This document shows, one piece after another, positions 1 to 13,039 of a DNA stretch of 64,000 nt. The stretch covers positions 401,309-465,308 of the forward strand of contig NW_019775469.1 in NCBI RefSeq assembly GCF_001039355.2. The letters are read 5' to 3'. A model generated the notes under the pieces. It searched no databases. It was given only the letters and a program-made list of their open reading frames with translations, and had not been told where the DNA came from. A program made the position numbers and the translations under genes. The DNA is from Lingula anatina (Eukaryota; Brachiopoda; Lingulata; Lingulida; Lingulidae). Within the stretch, counting starts at the first letter, position 1; each line of letters opens with the position of its first letter.

Positions 1-1041
1 AACCTACACAGTATATTCAACGTATTTGTGATGAACTGAATATTATGTAGGTCACATTTTCAGGGAGTCGTGTCGTCTTCCGGGATGCGAGACACCTCCC
101 TGAATCCTATTAGTCGGTGTTAGGTCATCCTCAGAAGTGGAATGTTGCACTGCTCTTAGGCTAGCACATTGCGTCACTGAATCTTTTATGATTTCTACGA
201 GATCGGTGTCTATGGTAACGACTGAATACATGTATATATTTATGTGTAGAGTTTATAGATGTCACATTCCAAACAGTCACAACCATGCCGTTAAGCGTTT
301 ACGAGTACATGGCACACGATCCCTTCTCATTTATGCAATCCGTATCCATGCGTTCTAGGCTTGTCCAGTCAATTGCATTAGAAAATTGTTAAATTTTCTT
401 TATTTTATTTTATTTTATTTTTTTTTTGGCGTAAATCATCAAAAAAATTTTTTAGAATATATGAAGAAGATAACACCTCAAAGGTATATTACACACGTTT
501 TATCCAAAGAAAGCATGACCTATGATTAACAATTGCAAAGAATCCCTGCAACTGCTCACTCGACTTAATCCAAGCAAAAATAAAATGCGTAAAACGTGTG
601 CAGTGTATTGAGTTTGTATTCCTTTAATTTGAAATTCGATGAAACTCGACAAAATAATGGCAGGTAAAGACAAAATATACGTTGTTACTGCCAGGAAAAT
701 TCTCTGTGCTTAATTTCTTTCCCAAGGTCTACCGTTTAAATTAACTGGTGCAGGGTACGTGCAACAGAGAATCCGCCCTCCATTAGATTCGTAAAAGTTA
801 GGAGAAGCGTGATGCAGGAAGGGACTCGAATGTAGAAATAACGTAGAACCGGATTCTCTGTCTTTGGAGACTGTCTGGTACATGACTGGCTATATGCTTT
901 GTATAACGCGATAACCCAATACAGCTGTTACTGGGTGAGACAATTGTGAAGGAAAATTTTCAAAAGTTATGTTAATCTAGAATTTGTTTTAGTCAGGAAA
1001 CAAACTGGCAGTGAAATTAAGTAGAAACAAACGTAACAACA
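1..1041. other. Gene-poor flank, T-rich microsatellite
   Basis: No open frame here has splice signals, a family motif or usable length, so I call no gene. The only notable structure is a T-rich pentamer repeat (TTTTA units running into poly-T) at about 397-427. The rest is AT-rich single-copy-looking DNA. Confidence 0.5.
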
Positions 1042-1980
1042 CAGGGGCGTAACCAGACCTTTAAAAATTGTACGCACAGATTTTCAAAATTCCCAGCAAA
1101 ATGTAGACTAACGCAAGAGATGAAGGACAGCGTAATTACAGCATATGTACCACACATCGCAGCTTAATTTCCATTAATAATAAAATCGTCATTTAGTCAG
1201 AAATGTTCTCGCAATTAAAAAAGTTTCAATATTCCTATTACCCAGAACGGTATATTTATTTAAAAGGAGGATAGCTTCGCATATGTGGAACCCCCTTCGA
1301 ATAATTCTGGATCCATGCACCTCTGAGTTGAACTAACATACGGTTTCATTCACCTTACATGTGGATGCATGGCTCCCAAAAACAACCAATTGTACGACAC
1401 GACAGAGCTCTGATACATCTAAGTTTAATCATTTGTTTGTAAAATTGCCCATGTCACCCTGTTAGTTTGGAGGGGTAAGCTGGGTCAAGTCCGTGTCAAA
1501 ATTCTTTGAAGCTTTGCAGGAAAAATTCTTCCTTTGTTTCTCTAGCTCCTTCTTAAACTTGGTGTCCAGATTTTATCTAGTGCCCCCAGGGTTGCGGGAG
1601 CTGCTCTTTTAAAATAACGCTCGGGCAGATTTTTACCTGAGATAAATATCGCCAGATATTCTTAAGAAAGAGGGTACAGAAGAGTTGAGGGCCACTGAAC
1701 CCTCCAATTAAGAGGTAAAGGAAGTTTCAGTTAGATGGACGATTAAGATAGGACTTGTTAAGGTTACAGGCATTGTTTACCTCAGTTTGCAAGAATTTGC
1801 AAGAACAATTGTGCTTATACAATTGATACAGAGGATTTGTACATACAGGTGACTTTAATAAGCAGAGGATTTTCTTTTATATTCCGTGAAAAATACACTA
1901 AATTTATATAAAATAATATCATGGTTGGCCAAAAAATTGTACGCACAGTGCATCCGTGCGTATGCCTAGTTACGCCCATG
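1042..1980. mobile_element. Candidate non-autonomous hAT-like transposon
   Basis: The left end reads CAGGGGCGTAACCAGACC and the reverse complement of the right end reads CATGGGCGTAACTAGGC, so the termini form an imperfect inverted repeat of about 15 of 17 positions. The motif TTGTACGCACAG occurs just inside both ends in the same orientation. Ends beginning CAG(G/N)GG are typical of hAT-superfamily elements. The flanking 8-mers (taacaaca and caacagaa) are only a partial target-site-duplication match, so the insertion is old or my boundary is off by a few bases. The 939-bp interior has no transposase-like open frame, so it would depend on an enzyme encoded elsewhere. Confidence 0.45.
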
Positions 1981-4900
1981 CAACAGAATCAAGTACGCGT
2001 AATGGCGGGCTTTGTTTGTCTACCGAAGAGCTGATACGTTGGACGCTGCGGTAACTCAATGTCTAGCTATGGTTGAATAATACAGCCCAGTCATTCTATC
2101 TATGCTTGTATTCAAACCGTCGAGACTGATAGATAGTCACATTTGAAAATTCTTGTAATACTTTGCGCGAAACTTTGTTCGAGGATAACAGTCAGCATGC
2201 ATTATATTGATTAAATACATTTCAATAAATAGTACTTAAATATTAACATGTTATTAATTGCTAATTTAACCAAAATACTGGTAAGTCTTCAAGTTAAATG
2301 TTTGAAACGATTCGTCAACAATTCATTTGTTTTTCAGTGATTGAATTAATATACTGTACGTTCAAGTGTTCGTATAACCTTTCAGTAATCAGATAGGAAT
2401 GAAATGCTTACCATTGCATTTAAACGCAAACGAAAGGAATACATTGTCGCTCAATAAAACAAAATGCCTCTTTACAAGCTTGAGAGATTACTGAGTCGTC
2501 AATAATACGTGGCATTCAAGTACGTGATTTTGTATATGATAAATAGTTGCCCGTTTTCTACACTCCCCAATTGACACGAGGAATATTTTCGGGATCTATA
2601 CCATTTGAATAACGGCGCATGATAATGATCGTTTCGAAAACCATTATATACTCTTTATATACTCCTGGTGTCATTATGAATTGTCAATTTTAGATCTTAA
2701 GCATTCTGTCATGCATATACATTGCTTTGTATTCGTAGCATCAGTTGCCGCGGCAAGGGTCTGCTCAACACATTTTCGGTAATACTTGTTCAGTATTAAT
2801 TGTTTATAGTATCATGTTATCAGGTTCCTATTACCTTTTCTCCTGTCCTTTATAAACCAGGTCGGCTTTACCATTTTCAATACAGACATATACATGGCAA
2901 CACCCTTTCATAACTATATGATATATATTGATATATGTTTCATATTCATTACTATCGATAGATATGAAACAAACACATCGGTTGACTCCAATGACCGCAC
3001 AGAACGAGAATGAAAATGTTTGTTAAGAAGCTTATATGCTTTCTTGCATTTGTTAGAAACGCTCAAGGTACTGGTGATTTTTTTCTTTCATATTTTTTTC
3101 TGAAAGAGCATGAGACAAAATGTTAGCATGACTTAATTTTTTTATTTCATGAAACTTTTTGGGCTTCAAAGAATGCCAGAAACAGAAATTGAACATGAAT
3201 ATAATTAAGAGAACTATTTCAGAGGGGTCATTCGTTAAATCTTTCAGTTACAGGCTGAAGTCGAAAGAAGTGCGGTTACTTCTGAAAGAGATCTCATTCA
3301 AAAGGAAACTTCTTTTTGAAGCAATACACCAGAAACTGATTTCAAACACAGTGAAACACAGTGAACCCAGAAATCGCATCCTTGTTCGGCGACGCAGTAC
3401 ATGGTAGCATTTAAGATATTCAAACCCGTGACATTCAGTAATGGAGTGTAACCAAAAACTGTGCACTCTTCGGGGCTGGCTGTCAAAAGTAATACCAGTA
3501 GTAAATGATTAAAGGCTATCAATAAAATACTTTTGACCTGCGATGTTGAATATATTCCTAGTACATGGACAATAAATAAACAATGATCGTCAGTGTGATA
3601 TCCATGTTATATGACAGCCATCGACGGAGCCCATTAAAAGGTGTCTGCTTAATAATTTTCTCTGCACCATGGATGCTAATGGCAGATTGGAGTAGAGCCG
3701 TAACAAAAGTATGGTACAAACCTAATCCAGAAATTTTTTTCTTTCTTTTTCTTTTTTTTTTTTTTTTTTTTTTACAAACAAGAATGTACATATCCTTTTT
3801 TGTGTTTAGTTGTTCACCTTTAGAATTGTTTTTGTGTTTTGTTTTAAGATACGAATATTTATATATATATATATCCTTCTAAGTGCGATGTATATCGTGA
3901 TTTAAAGAAGCGAAGAATGAATGTGTGAATAGTATAGTGCGTGTGTGAAAGATAGAAATGATTAAATCAAACTCGACATGCAACATCTAAAAGCGCGCAC
4001 TACCTAGAGGCAAAATTCCACATCAGACAACATCTGCTGATCTCATTAATTTATCATAGTAAAATACATATATGAACAGGTATAAAACAAAAGAAATTAT
4101 GAAAAGGCACTTGGAATCCTCAAAACTGAACTTAATTAATACGTTTCATAACTCTATGAATATATACATACTAGTATCTGTGTAAAGACTAAAAAGTCAA
4201 GACCCTCTGTTCATTGATTTCAGCAGCAAATAGAATAAAGAATATGGAATAAACAGCTTCAAATCACAGCAAAAAATGGTACTCACAGATCATTTCAAAG
4301 TCATATTTCTTTTAAAAAAATACGAGTCTTGTGGGCAGGGCTATCATTCGCACCTCAATTTCATTTAGATAAAAGCAACGTAGAATTGTAGAATGTCAGA
4401 GAAAAGTTTCACTTTTGCTTGCACTTATGCATAGCCAGTTGCATATACATGTATATCGCTCTTTTAAAATACATTGCATTCTATATGCACGATACCGCAC
4501 AATGTGGGGCGCATTTAATGCGTTCTATTTTTAAACGCGCATGTCAACAAACTTGCACCCGATTGACCTCAATAAAATGGCGGACAGAGCCTTAGCACAA
4601 AAAAGAAGGCGCTAATCATTTATCAGTCAGAAACCGGTGTTTAAATGTGCAGCAGCTTAAAAGGGCCCATTTCTTATTGTTGATCTTGTAGATCCAGGTT
4701 TAAACGTTAAGGCAGTTTTTTTATTGAAGTAGCTAAAAAGTATAATTTAGTAAAACTGAACTTCGACACAATGCCTCCAACGAACCAGCCTGAACCATGG
4801 TTAACCTTAGATAAGAGGGTTGTACTTTGGAATGTAGGCCCTAATGTTGGAATGCGTAATCAATGACAAGTGAATGGTGCGTGTACAGCGCCTAGCCCCA

Positions 4901-7454
4901 ATACATCCTTTCATATCACATATTATGATCATTGAAGCTTCAATCAATTGGTCGTTATAAATCATTAGGCTACATTTATATCGTACAAATGCCAGTGTTT
5001 TTGCAGATGTAAACATATGATTAAAGAGAAAGGTGGATAATCAAAAATAAAAAATATGCTCTGAAAATAGGCCCTTTGACTTAGTACAAACGGATTGAAT
5101 GAACCAACTTTTTTTCTTGAAATAGTGTGAAATCAAGTGAAAATCGAACTTGTAATTGATCACGCTAACACTGCATGCAAATAATTGGATCCACGATGAT
5201 CAAAGGAGGCCAGAAAATTAGCAAGTCATGCTATGAGTATTTTGGTTTAAAAATGCGTATAAGGTAAAACATATAATCATAACAAGTAGCATTCAATTAG
5301 TTAATACCGGCGTATTTTCAAAACAGTTTGTTTACAATCGACCCGAATCGCTGCCTCACTTTGCGTGCTAATTACTATATTGGCGCTGGTATATATCTCA
5401 TATCTAATTATCATATCTACATGCATATATCTCATATCTGTGACATCAACGACAATGGAGGTGCTAACTTTGCAACCACATATAAAAAGGGCAAAGGAGA
5501 AAGAGAGAGAGAGAGAGAGAGAGAGACGTAAAAATAATGGCTACCATGCACTAGCTAGGTTACCTCGATTTACTTCCTGGGTTTTTAAGTTTACGTGTTT
5601 CAAAACGTAGAGTAACCACAAACTCTTTGTCTCTAACGCAAACAATTGACCCAATAATTAACACCCTATTTCAATTGAAGATTACCAAACGGATTAGACA
5701 CTACGATGTACAACGACTATCTGCAAAAAAGTTATTTTACTTCAGTTCAAATCATCTAAATTCATTTCTGCACTGGTGCTTAGGTATTTATTACCTGGTG
5801 CATTGTTATATAATATGATTGTTACATTACACATTCTGCAAACGTACATTTCCCTATAATTATGTTACTATTTAAAAATAAAGGTTAACAATATAGTAAG
5901 GTGTAGAGAACAGCAGTAATAATAATAATAATAATAATAACTATTATTTTAATAATAACTATTATTATTATTATTATTACAGATTCTTCCGTGGTGTAAC
6001 ATTAAGCGAGTTCATAATTTTTATCATTTGATAGAAACGGAATATTTACATTGTGTTCAAATAAAAAAGGGTAAACGGCAATCCAATTTTAACTGAATAT
6101 ATTCTTGATGCGAAAGAACAGCAATATTTTTTCTTTTTTTTTGAAAATCCATGATTCAGGTAAAATTCATTGAATTTGTTTCTAAAATGTGCGTGTGGCT
6201 ATTATACGGTTGACACGAGAATATGTGAAATATTACATTCATTTTAGTTTTTTTCTCCTTTTTCTAGTGATGATATTGTAATCATTAATAGTAAATGTTG
6301 CGCATTTTCGATCCTTTTTCTAAAAATACCAGAAAAAGTAACTTTAGCCAGTAAATCAAGCGCTTATTGTGATTGTTTACACTAAAATGAATTGTGACAC
6401 GTTTAAAACATTGCACCTTCATAAGTTGTTTTTTAAAAGCACCAAATTTAGAGGTCGTATACCAGAAAAGGTGATTTTTGCCACCATATCGAGCGCTTTT
6501 AACGACTTTTTTTATTTAAATTACGTCATTGTGTCATGTCTTAAACATTTTAACTTCATTAGTTATTTTTAAATACAGCTAAATTTGAGGTAGTGCTTGG
6601 CTGATGAATGTGAAGAGAGATGGAAACGTTCTTGAAATGCATTTCAGTACCGTTTTTTTTTTTCCTTTTTCTTTTTTTACGCAATGACTAAAGTTGATAA
6701 TATATACGTGAAAGGTAACGAAAAAGAGGGCCGAATTTCGCTTTCGATGCTTTTAATGCCCAACGCTAAGTGTACAAGACCCAAAACGTTGCTTTAAAAA
6801 CCCGTTTAAAGAAAAGCATTTTTTGTCTCTTACCTTTTTAAATCCTCTACCGCATGATTTAGAGTTCAGATGTTTGTGTTAGTACTAAAGCAGTATAAAG
6901 GCTTGAACTAGAGTCAATATTTAAGCAAATCATTACCAAAAAGGGAACAAATACCGATAATGTCCCTAATAAAAAATTTGATAGCCTTCTGTTGGTTGAT
7001 ATAAGTATCAAACCAAATCTTTTGTGTCAGTACTATTGGAATTTCCACTCAGCTAACTCGACCGTTTTAAAATTGGATGATATATGGTTTTCTGTGTTAA
7101 AAATAAGAGGTAGTTTATTGTACAGAAGTTAAGTGAAAGCGGGTTTTGAGAGCGTAAATATATAATAAAAGTTTGAATTGAGTTTCTGTACATTTTGCTT
7201 ATTGTAAGTATGATTACGTGATAAAAAATCGGCTGTGAATCAGTGCAGTACTGTTGCACCAGTGAAGGTTGCCAACTATTTAAAAATTCTTGGACACTTA
7301 GGCGGCCTTATGTGTGTTGAAAATACCCAGGCTCATGATTGTGATGGAAAGAGCTCATAAACTAACCATTGCAATATCATTTTATTTTTAGATAAGACTT
7401 TTATTGTACGGAAAGAGAGTGGTGCTGTAATACGCATCACAATAGACCGCAATC
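1981..7454. other. Intergenic region with simple repeats
   Basis: No supported gene. It contains a 30-plus-base poly-T tract at about 3736-3773, a short TA run at about 3858-3873 and a GA microsatellite at about 5496-5526. Open frames here are short, lack splice-site context and do not resemble known proteins. Confidence 0.5.
5916..5980. repeat. Palindromic TAA/TTA microsatellite
   Basis: A (TAA)n tract beginning GTAATAATAA is followed after a few bases by the reverse-complementary (TTA)n tract ending TTATTATTAC. The two arms of roughly 30 bases could fold into a near-perfect hairpin. It probably grew by repeat expansion and inversion. No coding context. Confidence 0.75.
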
Positions 7455-8251
7455 TACCTGAGATGCGTACTGATTTGTTATTCATATAAACTCTGCTACA
7501 TACCCTAACTGAGCAAATTTTGCTCCCTTCCCCCAATCTAAAATAGTAGTTTGCCTACGGTGGGGTTATAAAAATGATGAAGGCACATAAAAGGCTTCCA
7601 GCATTATAACGTTATCGCACATTTAAACAAATATGAACATATGGTATTTGACAGTGCAAGAGAGTACAGGTATAACACCGACTGCATAGAAAGCTACAAA
7701 TCAGTATAACGATTTAAATTCAGGCGTAATCAAGAATGTCGGGGTTATAATAATTGACCATAAACACCGATATACATTAACCGTGTTTGCAGGCAATGAT
7801 AAAGACATTGTGTTCAATGACGTATCGTATAAGTTTACCGCCAACGCTTCTACCTGAGATGAGTACTGATTTGTTATTCATTGCCAATCTCAGCTACATA
7901 CCCTAACTGAGCAATATTTGCTCACTTCCCCCAATCTAAAATAGTAGTTCGCCTACGGTGGGGTTATAAAAATGATGAAGGCACATAAAAGGCTTCCAGC
8001 ATTATAACGTTAACGCGCATTTAAACAAATATGAACATATGGTATTTGACAGTGCAAGAGAGTACAGGTATAACACCGACTGCATAGAAAGCTACAAATC
8101 GGTATAACGATTTAAATTCAGGCGTAATCAAAAATGTTGGGGTTATCATAATGGACCATAAATACCGATACACATTAACCGTGTTTGCAAGGTAGGCAAT
8201 GATAAAGACATTGTGTTCATTGTCGTATCATATAAGTTTACCGCCAACGCT
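7455..8251. repeat. 396-bp tandem duplication upstream of gene A cluster
   Basis: Two adjacent copies with a period of 396 bp: copy 1 at about 7455-7848 and copy 2 at about 7851-8251. Shared landmarks are TGATTTGTTATTCAT, CCTACGGTGGGGTTATAAAA and AAGTTTACCGCCAACGCT, with only scattered substitutions, so the duplication is fairly recent. Each copy holds TATA-like strings (TTATAAAAAT and ACATAAAAGG). Each lies upstream of the decayed type-B first exons, so these may be duplicated promoter-proximal sequences of the secreted-protein family. That role is inference. Confidence 0.8.
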
Positions 8252-8766
8252 GCTGGCTGCAGAATGCACCGTTTTATTTTGCTTACGGTTGGCCTCTTTG
8301 CAACCCCACAATTTGAAATGTGTGCACTATTTGTTTGGTATTATATTTTAAATGTAGATACTTCTGGCGCACACATAATGTTTATATCATTTATCAACAT
8401 TAGTCAATGTTTATCATTAATATGCTTTATTGCTTTTTATTAATGGGACTTCCAATAAAAGTGGCCATCATCGGTCAATTTTCGAACATCACACTTGAGC
8501 TTGTTCCATTCTTTTAAATGACAGATCCTATTTCTTACATCAGCTTAGATCAAGGTGACATAAAGTGCTATAGGTCATACTGGTTGCAAGGCAATGCTGT
8601 AAGCTACCGCGAAAGGTTTGCAGCGGTCTTGCACTTATCCAAAATGTCTTTAGGTGCGGGGCCCACTGTTATACTTTTCTACCACTCTTGAATAAGTGAA
8701 GCCATGTGCCAGAATTCTATGCTACAAGACAATAACTATAGGTACTCTCCACTACTTGCGGCAACG

Positions 8767-8910
8767 GTGATTTGAATTATTATATTTGGAATGTTCTTGC
8801 CCAAAGTGGATGGTTCAGAAACATGTTCATTGATCTACAAAGATTTTTACCTATCCAAAGAAAAAGAGATGTACATCTGTGTCATCACCTGGATCTTTAG
8901 CTGTGCAAAA
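8767..8910 (+). pseudogene. Decayed type-B first exon, copy 1
   Basis: Clear similarity to exon 1 of gene B (14690-14884). One frame reads CSLIYKDFYLSKEKEMYICV, against CSMIYKDFHLSKEKETYNCA in the intact exon, followed by ITW-IF. The position of the start codon is GTG followed in frame by a TGA stop, and the 3' end with its splice donor has diverged beyond recognition. The upstream leader is also alignable (CAAGACAATAAC just before it, as before gene B exon 1). I infer a relict alternative first exon of gene A, about 1.5 kb upstream of the exon gene A now uses. Confidence 0.75.
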
Positions 8911-9796
8911 TACAAATATGTAACTACTTACTTTGACACTTTTACATCGATGTAAACCATTGTTTCTTACCTGTGTCTCTAGTAGAGAGTGAAATGCGAG
9001 AAAAAAACGAGGCGGGCAGGCTGGCGTTTTGCTGTGTTTAAAAATGAAAAGCTAAGCAAAACTATGTCAGTTCATAAGACAAAGCTGAGTAAAGACCTTA
9101 ATGTATTGGAGCTAAATTCTGCTTAAACTGATTTTAAACGTTTTCTAACATTCTTTTCTTAAATGCAGAAAGGGGCGAAGTTTTGGTATCAGACTGTGAT
9201 TGATTACACTTATATGACTTACAGTTTTCATTTTCAGTTTAAGTTTTTCATATATCTGTAAAGTGCCTGAGAATAAACACATTATCAATATGGCAAAAGG
9301 TGGGTTATTCAAAAATCACCGATAAGCTACCAGTAAGAGGTGAGAAAAACTGCCGTTGTTATCCACAGTAAACAGTGCCATTGAGCACATAATCAAATTG
9401 CATGTACTAATATTATATATTAGTGACTTGGTAGAAAACCACCAATGAGCAAAATGCAGAGATTATTCAATGAATCTAACCAAATATGTCTGGTTTATCA
9501 CAACGGACAATAAACACCATGATAAGACGTTATGGTCCTGGACATAACAACACTACCTACAATTCTCGGCTGCAGATTGCGCAGTTTTAGTTTGGGGTTG
9601 CACACGAAGCAATAGAACAATATTGCTCGCAAGACAATTCCTGTAAGCTGCAGCAACAGGTTTGCAGCTACCGCGAAACTCTTTACAATGCTTCTAGCTA
9701 CAGAATACACCAGTTTTACCCTTTATCAAGGCAGCAGATTAATTATATACACTTTCCTCTCTCACAATAGAAAATTGTGTCATGAATTAGCCAGAG

Positions 9797-10045
9797 GCAA
9801 ATATGTGAATATTTAGTGAAATATCAATCTTTGACCCTGGTAGAGGGCACGCCATTTTTAGTATCTCACTGCAGTAGAGTATATGTGAAGCCACGGGTCA
9901 AAATTCTTAGTTACATGACAATTATATTGTGACAACTTTGCAGCAGAGGTTCCATAGTTTTTTTATTGGGACGTTCTTTATACAGTACGTTCGACTGGTT
10001 TGTTCAGTGATCTACAAAAAAGTGTCTAAACTAAAACAGGACAAT
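9797..10045 (+). pseudogene. Decayed type-B first exon region, copy 2
   Basis: A second, more degraded relic. The string TTGTTCAGTGATCTACAAAA near 9995-10020 matches the CSLIYKD-coding part of the first relic, preceded by GGGACGTTCTTTATACAGT matching that relic's GGAATGTTCTTGCCCAAAGT. Its leader (GTGAAGCCACGGGTCAAAATTC at about 9890) matches GTGAAGCCATGTGCCAGAATTC at about 8697. The frame is broken by stops and indels. A stretch at about 9800-9850 (AATATTTAGTGAAATATCAA) recurs at about 10914-10933 in intron 1 of gene A, so duplications overlap here. Confidence 0.6.
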
Positions 10046-10305
10046 TTATATCGTTCGCGTACTATAAATAATATATTTATCATCAAAATCTGATAGTGAG
10101 GAGAATATAGGCAAATGACGACGCGCTTAGCCACACTCAAATTGTTAACCACTAAATATGACAGATTGGATATAAATAACTATCAAGTTATTGTTAAAAT
10201 TAGCTAACGTGATCATATGAGATTGGGGACATATTTTGTGCAGAACGGATAAAGATATAGCCTTCGTTCATCAAAAATTTACGACCATTGTCTTATAAGT
10301 GCACC

Positions 10306-10764
10306 ATGATTCGAGTTTTTATCGCTGTTATTTTCCTTTCCTGTTACACACACCCTTCTGTAGGATCTTGTGATTTCGGGAAATATACACATTCTCGACT
10401 GACTAAACTTCAAGATACTTACAGTTTTGAGATAACTTGGAGCTCTAAAACGGCGGCATTTAAATGGGACCTTCTTGCAATATTTAATTCAGAAATAACA
10501 TGGTTTGAGGTAAGTCTGCCTCTTTTACCCGTTCATATGGCCAGTCAATTAAAGCTGTTTTTTACAACTAGTAAATACGTGTGTGATTCCAATTTTAGGC
10601 TGTTGGTCCTCTTTTTTTCAGTAATCACTTCAGAGAAAGCTCTACCAAACTGATATATATATTGTGCGCATTCTTTCAAGAAAACCGGAACACGCACTCC
10701 CCCCATTCCCATCCACCCCCACCCTCTCTCTCCATATATATGAAGCTCGATAGATATGAACGCT

Positions 10765-10833
<69 letters not shown>

Positions 10834-12733
10834 AAGCGTTCCTATCTACAAGAGGCCAGCTGCTGCCATGCACAAGTAATAGCCTACATAGAACTAGCCA
10901 AAGATATCTGTAAATATTTAGTGAAAAATCAATCCGTGGTCTTGGTAGAGGATGTGTGGCGTCGTATGTGTCTGCAAAGCGGTGGGAATGAAGGAAGAGG
11001 TGACCACGCAGAGACTTACATGTAACTTCTTTTCCAATTTAATATCAACGGCTAATCTTAAAGTACTATTTCATTAGTTACTTGTATATGAGTCTTTCGT
11101 ATTTTGTAACAGCAAGAGAAGTAGTAGAGGTTACTATTTAATAAAACCGTTTGAATACAAAATATCATCTATAGGATAGGATTTTATCTACCTCACCTCA
11201 ATAGCTATAGCAAGTTGAGGACAACAGAGGGATTAGATTGGGTTCTTGTGGTTAGAAACCGCAATCACACGATTGTGATTGCTTTATAAATATCTTATTC
11301 TTTCAGATGTTAAATCCTTGTGATGTGTCAGAAAAACTTAACAAAACAACCTTCATCGTACATGGCCGTTATTGGATGTCAGAGAAAAATGGATCGTTCA
11401 TCTTAGGTTTAAAATGGAGAGGAAACGCTACAGAAATGTCCATCAAGTTGTGCGAGGCCAAGTATACCTTAGATTTAGACATTCGAGAAAATACAATGGA
11501 ATCTGTGAATGAAGGTGCGACTACTTTGATCTTCTTTTTTCCTTGCTCCTGCTTTGAAAAAATAGGATTATCTTAAATCTTGCATTTGTATAATATATGC
11601 ACAATTACGTATTAAGTTAATTTAATTCTTAATTATCAAACCGTTATTATACCACTTTAATTCAGAAAACTATAAACATGTTTTTAAAAATGAGAACACA
11701 TACATGTAAAATAATAATGATGATAATAATAACAGTATAATGAGGAGTTCTTAAAATATTCGTCTTGCGCTGTGTATATAATGCAACAATTAAAACTTAC
11801 AATTCAATGTTCTAAATTATATCATCTTATACTGCCAACTACAAGAAACAAGAACTTGCTTGAGTGGGCCATAGCTGGGAGCACTTGGATACGATGTCGC
11901 ATTTTATTAATATGCAATTATTTATGTAATCAATGTGCCAAAGGCAGATACCATATCTATTCTGGTGTTGGGGAACGAAACGCATTCAAATTTAGATTAA
12001 AGGGAGAGAACCACGAAAATTCTGCATAATATCACACCCATATTGCAGATTTTGCTCAATCGAAGTGCATTACTGGGGACGACATGAGAAAAGAATGGTG
12101 GGAATGCTCCCACCTTTGCAGGTGCCAGGGTATTGGGAATTACGTATGTGGTCCAGACAGGTGAGAGAGCAACCAATTTAGTATTCTGGAAATTTCTTTG
12201 AAGAACGAAAAATTTGGATATACTGTATCTGCGTTTTCTAATATTCAGCACTTTGATGTACTGGTATATGTAACGTAAAACGATAAGTAATCGTATTATG
12301 ATTCGTAATCCAGTGGGCACTAATACAGGTCCTTTGTTATTTTTACATGCCTCAAAATGTTTTTGGCAAAATATGACTGACAACACATGCATTTATACAC
12401 AGCGAGTACATGTACATGTAGTAAATTCCGCGTCATTCAAAAACTGTGGAGTTCCCAGTGAATGAGTAGAGGTACAGGCAAGTGCTACATTCTTTAAATA
12501 CTAAAGTAACCAAATTCTTACACATGGAGCGGATCACCAATAAACAATTACATAACACTAACGTGGAATTTATTTACATTTATTTCAGATGTGCGGCATA
12601 TAATGATATGAAAGCCCTGAATACGTCGGCAGAGTGGACATCTTGGTGCCAGGTGATAAAACCAACACTCATGGTGGACAACAGTGACCATTATTGTATT
12701 CGGCAGTTCTGCCAAGACTACGGGGTGGTATAG
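10306..12733 (+). CDS. Gene A: secreted cysteine-rich protein, orphan family (4 exons)
   Basis: Exons 10306-10509, 11307-11514, 12049-12160 and 12589-12733 join in phases 0, 1 and 2 into 222 residues. All introns are GT-AG. I start at ATG 10306 because it opens a hydrophobic signal peptide (MIRVFIAVIFLSCY...) cut near SVGS-CDFG. The mature protein has about 12 cysteines. Exon 2 carries three N-glycosylation sequons (NKT, NGS, NAT) and exon 4 one (NTS). Exon 3 has a dense WECSHLCRC cluster. The N-terminal half, with TYSFEITW, spaced tryptophans and a GSFILGLKWRGN segment, faintly recalls family-2 carbohydrate-binding modules. I recognise no family for the cysteine-rich C-terminal half. Its tandem paralogue is gene B. 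No function is assigned; a secreted or haemolymph/mucus protein is the safest reading. Confidence 0.8.
10751..10848. repeat. (TA)n tract inside a 21-bp inverted repeat
   Basis: A pure TA run of about 60 bp (about 10768-10831) is flanked by arms TAGATATGAACGCTCGGATAT and, on the other side, the reverse complement of TAGATAGGAACGCTTGGATAT, matching at 19 of 21 positions. The whole unit can fold into a cruciform. It sits in intron 1 of gene A and is absent from the matching place in gene B. Confidence 0.85.
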
Positions 12734-12780
12734 AAAGGGGCGTGGCTTTAATGTGGTATAGAAAGGGGCGTGGCTTTAAT
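12725..12780. repeat. 28-bp tandem repeat spanning the gene A stop codon
   Basis: Two identical 28-bp units (12725-12752 and 12753-12780), each starting GTGGTATAGAAAGGGGCGTG. The first contains the last two codons and the TAG stop of gene A. Degenerate units continue to about 12840. Gene B has the same repeat type over its stop codon. Each unit carries a GGGGCGTGGC box of the type bound by Sp1/KLF factors, but a role is unproven. Confidence 0.9.
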
Positions 12781-13030
12781 GTTGTGTAGGACGGGACATG
12801 CCTTCTAAGTGGTACCGCAGGACGTGGCTATGATATGGTATTACAACCACCTTTTTGGATTCGATGCCGTAAAAGAGGCGTGGTAGCCGAGTTTAAAAAA
12901 CGAACAAAAAATGGAATTGATTTTGTTTACTAAGTAGATATAGGAATATCTCTGTTTATTATATACCAGTTGGTAAGGGGGATAGTAAGGCTGGGTGAAA
13001 CATATGGACCCTATTCATCGCCCATTGTAA

Positions 13031-13036
13031 AATAAA
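13031..13036 (+). promoter_or_regulatory. Candidate polyadenylation signal, gene A
   Basis: AATAAA about 300 bp past the gene A stop. The surrounding sequence (CGCCCATTGTAAAA) recurs downstream of gene B at about 18051-18064, so the duplicated unit includes the 3' flank. Confidence 0.45.
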
Positions 13037-13039
13037 AAG

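Noticed and set aside
1-360. 73-codon frame at 137-358
   Set aside because: Short, no motif, no splice or promoter context.
780-840. ATTCGAGTCCC on the minus strand, B-box-like
   Set aside because: Upstream sequence does not form acceptor, D or anticodon stems.
10545-11025. Several frames encoding Tyr-Ile repeats on both strands
   Set aside because: They are the translated (TA)n tract in intron 1 of gene A.
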